Source of the DNA: Alphaproteobacteria bacterium
GTDB lineage: Bacteria > Pseudomonadota > Alphaproteobacteria > JAEULC01
Length of the DNA stretch: 39,645 bases
Reading direction: 5' to 3'
Assembly: GCA_020851015.1 (NCBI GenBank)
Contig: JADZDN010000020.1
Coordinates: 1 to 39,645 of the forward strand
This document shows, one piece after another, positions 8,428 through 15,107 of the stretch. Made by a program: the position numbers and the translations under genes. The number at the start of each line of letters is the position of its first letter. The stretch's first letter is position 1. The notes beneath the pieces are model-generated. The model had not been told where the DNA came from and did not search any database. It saw only the letters and a list, made by a program, of their open reading frames with translations.

Positions 8428-9599
8428 GACGCGGCCATGCGCTGGATCAGGCGCCGCAGCATCGCCTCGCACTGCGCCACCTGGTCCAGCGCGATGAACT
8501 CGTTGGGCTTGTGCGCCTGCTCGATGCTGCCGGGACCGCACACGATGGTGGGCAGCCCGGCCTGCTGGAACAGCCCGGCCTCGGTGCCGAACGGCACCTT
8601 GCCGGTGGCGTTGGCGCCGGTCAGCGCCTTGCCCAGCGTGACGACCGGATCGTCGTCGGACGTGTTGAGCCCGGGGATGTGGCTCAGCTCGCGCCATTCG
8701 AAGCCGGTCTTGGGTTGCTTTGCCCGCATTTCCGGCACCAGGTCCCGCTCGGTGTATTGCTTGATCTCCGCGAACAGCGCGTCGGGATCGTCGCCCGGCA
8801 GGTGGCGGAACTCGAAATCGAACTCGCAGCGCAGCGGCACGATGTTGAGCTGCGTGCCGCCCCGGATCACGCCGGTATGCGCGGACGTGTAGGGCGGGTC
8901 GTAGGTCTCGTCGTACGGGCCGTTGTCGCGGAAGCGTCGGGCCATGGATTTCAGCCTCGCCACGGTTTCGGCCGCCGCCTCGACCGCGTTCACGCCCAGA
9001 TGCGTCAGCGCCGAATGCGATTCATGCCCGTGGACCGTGCAGCGCCAGCTCTTCTTGCCTTTGTGGCCGACGACGACGCGCATCTCCGTCGGCTCGCCGA
9101 CGATGCAGGCCTGCGCCTTCAGCCCGCGCTTGACCAGCACGTCGATCAGCCGCCGGACCCCCAGGCAGCCGACCTCCTCGTCGTAGGAGAAGGCAAGATG
9201 GATGGGCTGGCGGGGCTTCGCCTTGACCATGTCCGGCACCAGGGCCAGGCAGACCGCGACGAAGCTCTTCATGTCGCTGGTGCCGCGGCCATAGATCAGC
9301 CCGTCGCGCTCGACCACCTTGAACGGCTCGGTGTCCCAGGGCTGGCCGTCGACCGGCACGACATCGGTATGGCCGGACAGGATGACTCCTGGCGCGTCGC
9401 CTCCGTCCTTGCCGCGAACCGTCGCGAAAAGATTGGCCTTGCGGCCATCCTCGCTGGGCACGAGCTCGCTGGCGATGCCGTGGCGGGACAGGTAGTCGCG
9501 CACGAAATCGATCAACGCCAGGTTGGAATCGCGGCTGGTGGTGTCGAAAGCGATCAGCCGCTCGATCATGGCGCGGCTGGCGGCGCTCGGTTGGGTCAT
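8424..9599 (-). CDS. argE: Acetylornithine deacetylase (M20 family)
   Basis: A 391-residue M20 di-metal deacylase. Metal and catalytic residues are visible: H77 in GHTDVVPVDG, D109 in YGRGTSDMK, E141/E142 in SYDEEVGCLG, E169 in GEPTEM, and H363 near the C-terminus in EQAHKPNEF; the dimerisation-domain histidine lies in HGHESHS. This pattern and the length fit the ArgE class that hydrolyses N-acetylornithine. The upstream frame is open to 10196 but the family-type N-terminus begins at the ATG 9599 (MTQPSAASRAMIERLIAFDT). It is first in an operon with an aspartoacylase-like protein and a membrane protein, divergent from a peptide-type solute-binding protein, so a catabolic deacylase of another N-acyl amino acid is a reasonable alternative to arginine synthesis. 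Confidence 0.85.
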   Translation of the reverse strand: MTQPSAASRAMIERLIAFDTTSRDSNLALIDFVRDYLSRHGIASELVPSEDGRKANLFATVRGKDGGDAPGVILSGHTDVVPVDGQPWDTEPFKVVERDGLIYGRGTSDMKSFVAVCLALVPDMVKAKPRQPIHLAFSYDEEVGCLGVRRLIDVLVKRGLKAQACIVGEPTEMRVVVGHKGKKSWRCTVHGHESHSALTHLGVNAVEAAAETVARLKSMARRFRDNGPYDETYDPPYTSAHTGVIRGGTQLNIVPLRCEFDFEFRHLPGDDPDALFAEIKQYTERDLVPEMRAKQPKTGFEWRELSHIPGLNTSDDDPVVTLGKALTGANATGKVPFGTEAGLFQQAGLPTIVCGPGSIEQAHKPNEFIALDQVAQCEAMLRRLIQRMAAS

Positions 9600-9813
9600 G
9601 CTGCGATCGGTCCCGATGGCGGGCTGGTTCCCGTTGATTTTTGTCAGTATGCCCGGTTCCGCCAGGGGGCGGAAGCTGTTGCGGCGCATGGTACATCTGC
9701 GGGGAGGTGGCGGGACCCGGTGGTTTTGCCCGGCTAGGCGCGGCCGGCCTGCCGGGTCATAATCGCGTCCAAGGGCCGCTGGACGGCCCGCGACAGGGCA
9801 TGGAGGTTCCGAC

Positions 9814-11421
9814 ATGGTTGGGGGCACTGTTTCACGACGGCATCTGGGCGCGGTCTTGGGCGGGCTGGCGGCGGTGGTCCTGGCCGGGCCACTGGCCGCT
9901 TGCGCCGGGGCGCAGGCGGCCGAGTTGTCGGTCGGGCTGGGGGCCGACGTTACCTCGATCGACCCGCATTTCCACAACCTGTCGCCCAACAGCAACATCG
10001 CCCAGCATATTTTCGACACGCTGGTTCGCCAGGACGAGCGCCAGCGCTTGAGCCCGGGCTTGGCCGAATCCTGGCGGCCGCTCGAGGACACGACCTGGGA
10101 ATTCAAGCTGCGCAAGGGCGTCAAATTCCACGACGGCTCGGACTTCACCGCCGAAGACGTGGCCTTCACGGTCAAGCGCGCGCCGAACGTGCCCAATAGC
10201 CCGTCGTCCTATGGCATCTACCTGGCCTCGATCGCCGAAACGATCGTCGTCGATCCCTACACGGTGCGCTTCAAGACCAAGGGGCCTTACCCGCTGCTGC
10301 CGACCGACATCTCGAACATCTTCATCGTCTCGCACAAGGCCGGCGCCAACGCGACCACGGCGGACTACGACAGCGGCAAGGCCGCGATCGGCACCGGGCC
10401 CTTCAAGCTGGTCGAGAACAAGAAGGGCGATCGCATCATCCTGGCGCGCAACGACGGCTACTGGGGCGACAAGCCGGCCTGGGACAAGGTCACCTTGCGG
10501 CTTCTGACCAACGACGCCTCGCGCGTCGCCGCGCTGCTGGCCGGCGACGTGCAGATGATCGAGGTCATCCCCACCCAGGACATGGCCAAGATCAAGGCCA
10601 ACAAGGACCTGACCGTTTCCAGCGTGGTCGGCAACCGCATCATCTACCTGCACGTCGATTCGGCGCGCGACCAGAGCCCGTTCGTCACCGACAAGGCAGG
10701 CAAGCCGCTCGACAAGAACCCGCTGAAGGACGTGCGGGTGCGGCGCGCAATCTCGCTGGCGATCAACCGCCAGGCGATCGTCGAGCGCGTGATGGAGGGT
10801 GAGGCGCTGCCGGCCGGGCAGTTGCTGCCGGACGGATTCTTCGGCGTATCGAAGAACCTGAAGCCGGACCCCTATGACCCCGAACGCGCCCAGAAGCTGC
10901 TGGCCGAGGCCGGCTATCCCGACGGGTTCGGCATCACCATCCACGGGCCGAACAACCGCTACATCAACGACGCCAAGATCGTGCAGGCGGTGGCCCAGAT
11001 GCTGGCGCGCGCGGGCATCGACGCCAAGGTCGACACCATGCCGTCGAACGTGTTCTTCAGCCGCTCGTCGAAGCTCGAGTTCAGCCTGATGCTGGTGGGC
11101 TGGGGCTCGGGCACGGGCGAGACCTCCTCGCCGCTGAAGTCGCTGCTGGCGACCTTCGACCCGTCCAAGGGCTTCGGCCCGTCCAACCGCGGGCGCTATT
11201 CGAATCCCAAGATGGACGCGATCCTGGAGAAGGCGCTGGCGACGGTGGACGATGCGGCGCGCGAGAAGCTGCTGGCCGAGGCGAGCGAGGTCGCGATCGG
11301 CGATCTCGGCATCATCCCGCTGCACTACCAGATCAATTCCTGGGCGATGAAGAAGGGCCTGACCTATGTCGCGCGCACCGACGAGTACACGCTGGCCCAC
11401 GAGGTCAAGCCCGCCAAATAG
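9814..11421 (+). CDS. ABC transporter substrate-binding protein, family 5 (dipeptide/oligopeptide type)
   Basis: A complete 535-residue SBP_bac_5 protein. Family landmarks are VTSIDPHFHN, FDTLVRQD, LAESWRPLEDTTWEFKLRKGVKFHDG, FTAEDVAFTVKR, GTGPFKLVE, ARNDGYWG, VRRAISLAINR, YDPERAQKLLAEAGYPDG and IIPLHYQ. The N-terminus has a twin-arginine-like SRRHLG (residues 7-12) and a hydrophobic stretch. It also contains LAAC at 27-30, a good lipobox, so it may be a lipoprotein; the alternative is cleavage after AQA. The ATG at 9814 follows GGAGG by seven bases. No permease or ATPase gene is adjacent, so it is an orphan binding protein here. It faces the argE operon across a 214-base gap, suggesting uptake of an acyl-amino acid or peptide that those enzymes process. 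Confidence 0.92.
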   Translation: MVGGTVSRRHLGAVLGGLAAVVLAGPLAACAGAQAAELSVGLGADVTSIDPHFHNLSPNSNIAQHIFDTLVRQDERQRLSPGLAESWRPLEDTTWEFKLRKGVKFHDGSDFTAEDVAFTVKRAPNVPNSPSSYGIYLASIAETIVVDPYTVRFKTKGPYPLLPTDISNIFIVSHKAGANATTADYDSGKAAIGTGPFKLVENKKGDRIILARNDGYWGDKPAWDKVTLRLLTNDASRVAALLAGDVQMIEVIPTQDMAKIKANKDLTVSSVVGNRIIYLHVDSARDQSPFVTDKAGKPLDKNPLKDVRVRRAISLAINRQAIVERVMEGEALPAGQLLPDGFFGVSKNLKPDPYDPERAQKLLAEAGYPDGFGITIHGPNNRYINDAKIVQAVAQMLARAGIDAKVDTMPSNVFFSRSSKLEFSLMLVGWGSGTGETSSPLKSLLATFDPSKGFGPSNRGRYSNPKMDAILEKALATVDDAAREKLLAEASEVAIGDLGIIPLHYQINSWAMKKGLTYVARTDEYTLAHEVKPAK

Positions 11422-11436
11422 GCGCGTGCTGCCGGA

Positions 11437-11943
11437 TCAGCGCGGGGGGCGGTCGAGCGCGTAGTAGGCCAACTGGTGGCCGCGGAAGTCGGCCATGCGC
11501 TCGTAGGCCATGCCGATCTTCTCCATCACGCGGGTCGAGGCGCGGTTCTCGGGCCGGGCGATCGCCATGACGCGGCCGAGGCCGAGGCGGTCGAAGCCGT
11601 AGTCGCGCGCGGCGATGGCGCCCTCGGTTGCATAGCCGCGGCCCCATACCGCGTTGTCCAGCATGTAGAGGATCTCGGTCTCGCCGAATTCGGGCAGGAA
11701 GCGCAGGCCAAGATGGCCGAGGAACCGGCCGCTGGACTTCTCGATCGCCGCCCACGGCCCGTAGCCGGGGTCGCGCCAGTGCCCGATGAAATGCTCGACC
11801 AGCCGCGTCGCCGCCTGGACCGGCGTCTCGCCGGTGGGCGGGAAGAAATGCATGACGGTGGGATTGCCGCGGATCGCGGCATAGGCCGGAATGTCGTCCA
11901 GCGTGAACGGGCGCAAATGCAACCGCGCCGTATCGATCGCCAT
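11437..11943 (-). CDS. GNAT family N-acetyltransferase (RimJ/RimL type)
   Basis: A 168-residue GNAT-fold acetyltransferase of the RimJ/RimL subgroup: RLHLRPFTLDDIPAYAAI at the N-terminus, FLGHLGLRF and EILYMLDNAVWGRGYATEGA (acetyl-CoA pyrophosphate-binding region, with the GRGYATE loop), then IARPENRASTRVMEKIGM near the C-terminus. Such enzymes acetylate protein N-termini, antibiotics or small amines. The ATG at 11943 is directly preceded by a GTG that is also in frame; AGGCGG just upstream serves either. It begins six bases after the nadK stop, so it is likely co-transcribed with nadK. Substrate unknown. Confidence 0.88.
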   Translation of the reverse strand: MAIDTARLHLRPFTLDDIPAYAAIRGNPTVMHFFPPTGETPVQAATRLVEHFIGHWRDPGYGPWAAIEKSSGRFLGHLGLRFLPEFGETEILYMLDNAVWGRGYATEGAIAARDYGFDRLGLGRVMAIARPENRASTRVMEKIGMAYERMADFRGHQLAYYALDRPPR

Positions 11944-11949
11944 CACCGC

Positions 11950-12720
11950 CTATTCCACCATGAACTGCTCTTTCAGGATCCGCTCGCTCAGATGCTGATC
12001 GGGATCGAACAGCAGGGTCAGCGCGACCTTGCGGTCCGAGCGGATTTTTACCTTGGACACGTCGCGCACCTCGGTCATGTCGGCTACCGCGCTGACCGGG
12101 CGCTTGTCGTGCTCGAGAATTTCGATCTCCACCTTGGCCGTGCGGTCGAGCAGCGCGCCGCGCCAGCGCCGCGGACGGAAGGCGCTGATCGGGGTGAGCG
12201 CCAGGATGCCGGCATTGAGCGGCAGGATCGGCCCGTGCGCCGAAAGGTTGTAGGCCGTGCTGCCGGCCGGGGTCGACAGCAAGAGCCCGTCGCAGATCAG
12301 CTCGGAGATCCGCTCGATGCCGTCGATGGTGATCTTGAGCTTCGCGGCCTGGCGCGTCTCGCGCAGCAGCGACACCTCGTTGATCGCATAGGCCTCGACC
12401 ATGGCGCCGTTGACCGACTTGGCCCGCATGCGCAGCGGATTCAGCTTGACCGCCGAGGCCGCCTCGAGCCGCTCGATCAGGTCCTCGGCGCGGTACTGGT
12501 TCATCAGGAATCCGACCGTGCCCCGGTTCATGCCGTAGATCGGCACGTTGCGCGTCATGTTGTGGTGCAGCGCCTCGAGCATCAGGCCGTCGCCGCCCAG
12601 CGCGACGATGACGTCGGCCTCGCGCTCGTTGACGTGCGGATAGCGGGCCTGCAGATCGGCCATCGCGGCCTGGGCGGCCTCGCCGCGCGCGGCGACAAAG
12701 GCGATCCTGGAAAATCTCAT
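11950..12720 (-). CDS. nadK: NAD kinase
   Basis: A 256-residue NAD kinase, which phosphorylates NAD to NADP in the cytoplasm. The catalytic GGDG motif is at residues 42-45 (D44), followed by [11 protein letters not shown], the NEVS segment, and the nucleotide-binding [15 protein letters not shown]; the C-terminal [14 protein letters not shown] region is typical of the alphaproteobacterial form. The length matches the short bacterial enzymes. The ATG at 12720 has no alternative close by. It heads a two-gene unit with the GNAT and diverges from a secreted small protein across 126 bases. Confidence 0.96.
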   Translation of the reverse strand: MRFSRIAFVAARGEAAQAAMADLQARYPHVNEREADVIVALGGDGLMLEALHHNMTRNVPIYGMNRGTVGFLMNQYRAEDLIERLEAASAVKLNPLRMRAKSVNGAMVEAYAINEVSLLRETRQAAKLKITIDGIERISELICDGLLLSTPAGSTAYNLSAHGPILPLNAGILALTPISAFRPRRWRGALLDRTAKVEIEILEHDKRPVSAVADMTEVRDVSKVKIRSDRKVALTLLFDPDQHLSERILKEQFMVE

Positions 12721-12748
12721 CGTGTGCCGGAAACCATGGGTGGGGAAA

Positions 12749-12776
12749 TTGACCGTGGAAGCGGCGGCAGTATAGC
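12749..12776 (+). promoter_or_regulatory. Putative sigma-70 promoter for the 12847 gene
   Basis: TTGACC at 12749-12754 and TATAGC at 12771-12776 are separated by 16 bases, giving 5/6 and 4/6 matches to the -35 and -10 hexamers, and they lie about 70 bases before the ATG of the downstream gene in the short intergenic gap after nadK. Confidence 0.4.
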
Positions 12777-12846
12777 CTCGCCCGCGAGGTACACCAGCCG
12801 TCGCGCGCGGGGGTTCGCGCGGGGGGCGCAGGAGGGGAGGCGGGGG

Positions 12847-13335
12847 ATGCGGTTTCGCGCGATGGTCCTGGCGGCGGCGCTGGCGCCATGGGTGCTGGCA
12901 GCGGCGGGCGGGGCGGCCCGGGCCGCCGACCGGCATGCCGGCTACTATTATCCCCAGCAGGTGACGACCGAGGAATACGTCGCCCGGGCCAAGGCGCTGC
13001 CGGTCTATGACCGCAAGGCGCGGCTGGAGTTCGTCAACCAGCTCATGCTGCAGGTCCTGGGCAAGCCCTATCCGCCGCAGTTCGTGCTCTACGCCAAGGG
13101 CGACGAGGCGGAAAAGGCGATCCTGGTCGCGGTCAGCGGCGATTTCGCTGCCACGCTCTTTCGCATGCGCGCCTTCCTGGCGATGATGACCACGCTGTCG
13201 CGCCAGACCGAGCTGTTCAAGGAGTTCAAGGTCGACGACCTGTTCACGTTCTTCGACCAGCTGCGCATGCTGGGCTTCGAGCAGCTCACGGTCAGCGACG
13301 GCAAGGACTACGCCCACCAGATCACATTCAAGTAG
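12847..13335 (+). CDS. Secreted small protein of unknown function
   Basis: A 162-residue protein with a clear signal peptide (residues 1-27, [18 protein letters not shown] then AARAAD). The mature part starts [20 protein letters not shown] and includes [22 protein letters not shown] and [19 protein letters not shown] recall homologues in alphaproteobacteria with the same HAGYYYP start and TISDG end that carry the database name 'molybdopterin-guanine dinucleotide biosynthesis protein A'; nothing in this sequence resembles the MobA nucleotidyltransferase fold and a signal peptide argues against it, so I treat the function as unknown. The ATG at 12847 follows GGGAGGCGGGGG. It is divergent from nadK and followed by a hairpin. 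Confidence 0.8.
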   Translation: MRFRAMVLAAALAPWVLAAAGGAARAADRHAGYYYPQQVTTEEYVARAKALPVYDRKARLEFVNQLMLQVLGKPYPPQFVLYAKGDEAEKAILVAVSGDFAATLFRMRAFLAMMTTLSRQTELFKEFKVDDLFTFFDQLRMLGFEQLTVSDGKDYAHQITFK

Positions 13336-13369
13336 CGCCGGCCGTTGGTGCGACGGCCATATTGGCGCC
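13335..13369 (+). terminator. Hairpin after the 12847 gene
   Basis: GGCCGT at 13340-13345 pairs with ACGGCC at 13353-13358 around a 7-base loop; an outer GCGCC (13335-13339) pairs with GGCGC (13364-13368) across a short asymmetric bulge. It begins at the stop codon. There is no T tract directly after it (an AT-rich stretch begins near 13374), so it is a weak terminator candidate. Confidence 0.4.
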
Positions 13370-13450
13370 GGGGCTTAAATAGAGTATTTCCATAATTATA
13401 GAATTCAGGAACCGATAATTCCCGGCGGGCGAGTTCGGATTGAACGCACA

Positions 13451-13479
13451 TTGACGGCTTTGGTATATTTCTATATATA
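13451..13479 (+). promoter_or_regulatory. Putative promoter giving a leaderless arsR mRNA
   Basis: TTGACG at 13451-13456, a 17-base spacer, and TATATA at 13474-13479 form a -35/-10 pair. A start point seven to eight bases downstream falls at 13486-13487, the A of the ATG of the ArsR gene. No Shine-Dalgarno sequence is visible before that ATG, consistent with a leaderless transcript. Confidence 0.5.
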
Positions 13480-13488
13480 TCGAAGTAT
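13465..13488. promoter_or_regulatory. Palindromic operator overlapping the -10 and start codon of arsR
   Basis: A 24-base imperfect palindrome: the left half ATATTTCTATAT and the right half ATATCGAAGTAT match in 20 of 24 positions when one strand is compared with its reverse complement. It covers the -10 hexamer and the first two bases of the ATG. Its size, AT-rich core and position fit an ArsR/SmtB-type autorepressor operator. Confidence 0.6.
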
Positions 13489-13846
13489 GAAATCCGCAGC
13501 TGTCGTGATCGCCCTCGCGGCGCTGGGCCAGGACAACCGGCTGGACGCGTTCCGGCTGCTGGTCCAGGCCGGAGCTGGCGGGTTGCCGGCGGGGCAGCTG
13601 GCGGCAAAGCTGGATTTGGCCGGACCGACTCTCACCTTCCACCTCACCCAGCTCTTCCTTGCCGGCCTGGTTCACCGCCGGAGCGACGGGCGGTCGATCA
13701 TCTACGCCGCCAATGTCCCGGCGGTGGAGCGGCTGATCGCCTATCTGGGGGCGAACTGCGCCGGCCCCGCCGGGCGGGCGCCCCAGGCCGCCAATTCCAA
13801 CCGCGGCGGCAAGCCGCCCGGACCGCGCCGGCCGCGCCGCGGCTGA
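13487..13846 (+). CDS. ArsR/SmtB-family transcriptional regulator
   Basis: A 119-residue winged-helix repressor. The N-terminal AALGQDNRLDAFRLLVQAG is the ArsR signature; the helix-turn-helix follows as LPAGQLAAKLDLAGPTLTFHLTQLFLAGLV, and the wing as HRRSDGRSIIYAAN. The C-terminal tail is an unusual basic, Pro/Gly/Arg-rich 30 residues. There is a single cysteine (in GANCAG) and no ELCVCDL-type metal site, so thiol-based or non-metal sensing is as likely as metal sensing. The ATG at 13487 matches the family start; an in-frame TTG at 13451 would coincide with the -35 hexamer. The gene precedes an MFS transporter by 73 bases and probably controls it and itself. Confidence 0.85.
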   Translation: MKSAAVVIALAALGQDNRLDAFRLLVQAGAGGLPAGQLAAKLDLAGPTLTFHLTQLFLAGLVHRRSDGRSIIYAANVPAVERLIAYLGANCAGPAGRAPQAANSNRGGKPPGPRRPRRG

Positions 13847-13919
13847 CGGCGGGCTGACGCCGGGCGGCGCGGCGTGTTACCCGGGTGCGACGCAGGCCGC
13901 CACGGACCGTTCGCCGCCG

Positions 13920-15098
13920 ATGCCGTACTGGATCTTCATCTCCGCGTTCGGCATGGCGCAGATCCTGGCCTGGGGCACGTCCTACTACATGCCGGCGGTG
14001 CTGGCGAAGGCGACCGCGTCGGAGACGGGCTGGCCGCTGACCTGGGTGGTCGGCGGCTTCACCTTGAGCCTGCTGGCGGCGGGCCTGATCTCGCCCAAGG
14101 TCGGCCGCACGATCGACGAGCATGGCGGCCGGCCGGTGCTGGCGGCAAGCGCGGTGGTGCTGGCGATCGGGCTGGCGTGCCTGGGCCTGGCGCCCAGCCT
14201 GCCGCTCTATGTCGGGGCGTGGATCGTGGTCGGCGTCGGCATGGGCGCGGGACTCTATGACGCGGCTTTCGCGACATTGGGGCGCATCTACGGCGCGGGG
14301 GCGCGCGGCCCGATCACGACGCTTACCCTGTTCGGCGGCTTCGCCAGCACGGTGGGCTGGCCCTTGGGCGCGTTCCTGCTCGAGCGCTATGGCTGGCGCG
14401 GCACCTGCCTGGTCTTCGCCGCGATCAACCTGCTCGGGGTCTTTCCGCTTTATGTCTTCGGCCTGCCGAAGCGGCCGCCGGCGGCGGCTCATGCTCAGCC
14501 CGCGGCACCGTCGGAGCGGGCGGGCGGCAGCGCGGCCGAGGCCGGGCGCGGCCCCTTCGCGCTGGTCGCGCTGGCGCTGACCGTGAACGCGGTGGTGACC
14601 GCGGTGATCTCGGTCCACCTGATCACGATCCTGCAGGCGCGCGACATCGCGCTCGCCGCCGCGGTCGGGCTGGGGGCGCTGGTGGGGCCGAGCCAGGTGG
14701 GCGCGCGGTTCCTGGAGATGTTCTTCGGGCGCAACCTGCACCCGGTCCTCACGATGCTGATCTCGACCCTGCTGGTGGCGGCGGGGATCGGCTTGCTGCT
14801 GGCGCACCTGCCGGTCGTGGCGCTGGCGCTGATCCTCTATGGCGCCGGCATGGGCATCCGCTCGATCGCGCGCGGCACCATGCCGCTGGCGCTGTTCGGC
14901 GCCGCCGGCTACGCAACGCTGATGGGCAGGCTCGCCATGCCGAGCCTGCTCGCCTCGGCCCTGTCGCCGTCGGCCGGCGCGTGGCTGATCGACCATTGGG
15001 GCGTCGATGCAACCATGGCGGTCCTGTTCGCCCTCGCGGTCGCCAACGTGGCGCTGATGCTGTGGCTGCTGCCCTGGGTGAGGCGCCGCCCGATCTAG
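13920..15098 (+). CDS. MFS transporter, probable efflux protein
   Basis: A 392-residue major facilitator with about twelve hydrophobic segments. After the first segment (GMAQILAWGTSYYMPAVLAK) comes the loop 2-3 region SPKVGRTIDEHGGRPVL, the family's motif A equivalent; the halves are joined by an Ala/Pro-rich loop near residue 200. This subgroup (opening FxxAFGxxQILAWGTSYY) is often found beside ArsR regulators. It follows the ArsR gene by 73 bases with no promoter visible between, so a repressor-exporter pair is likely. The ATG at 13920 lacks a clear ribosome site, and no better start is in frame. It runs into the rhodanese gene tail to tail with a 9-base gap. Exported compound unknown. Confidence 0.87.
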   Translation: MPYWIFISAFGMAQILAWGTSYYMPAVLAKATASETGWPLTWVVGGFTLSLLAAGLISPKVGRTIDEHGGRPVLAASAVVLAIGLACLGLAPSLPLYVGAWIVVGVGMGAGLYDAAFATLGRIYGAGARGPITTLTLFGGFASTVGWPLGAFLLERYGWRGTCLVFAAINLLGVFPLYVFGLPKRPPAAAHAQPAAPSERAGGSAAEAGRGPFALVALALTVNAVVTAVISVHLITILQARDIALAAAVGLGALVGPSQVGARFLEMFFGRNLHPVLTMLISTLLVAAGIGLLLAHLPVVALALILYGAGMGIRSIARGTMPLALFGAAGYATLMGRLAMPSLLASALSPSAGAWLIDHWGVDATMAVLFALAVANVALMLWLLPWVRRRPI

Positions 15099-15107
15099 GC
15101 GGCCAAT

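Noticed and set aside
9634..9647. TTGATTTTTGTCAG upstream of argE as a third FNR-type site
   Set aside because: The left half is perfect but the right half matches only 3/5, and it lies 35 bases before the argE start with no matching -10.
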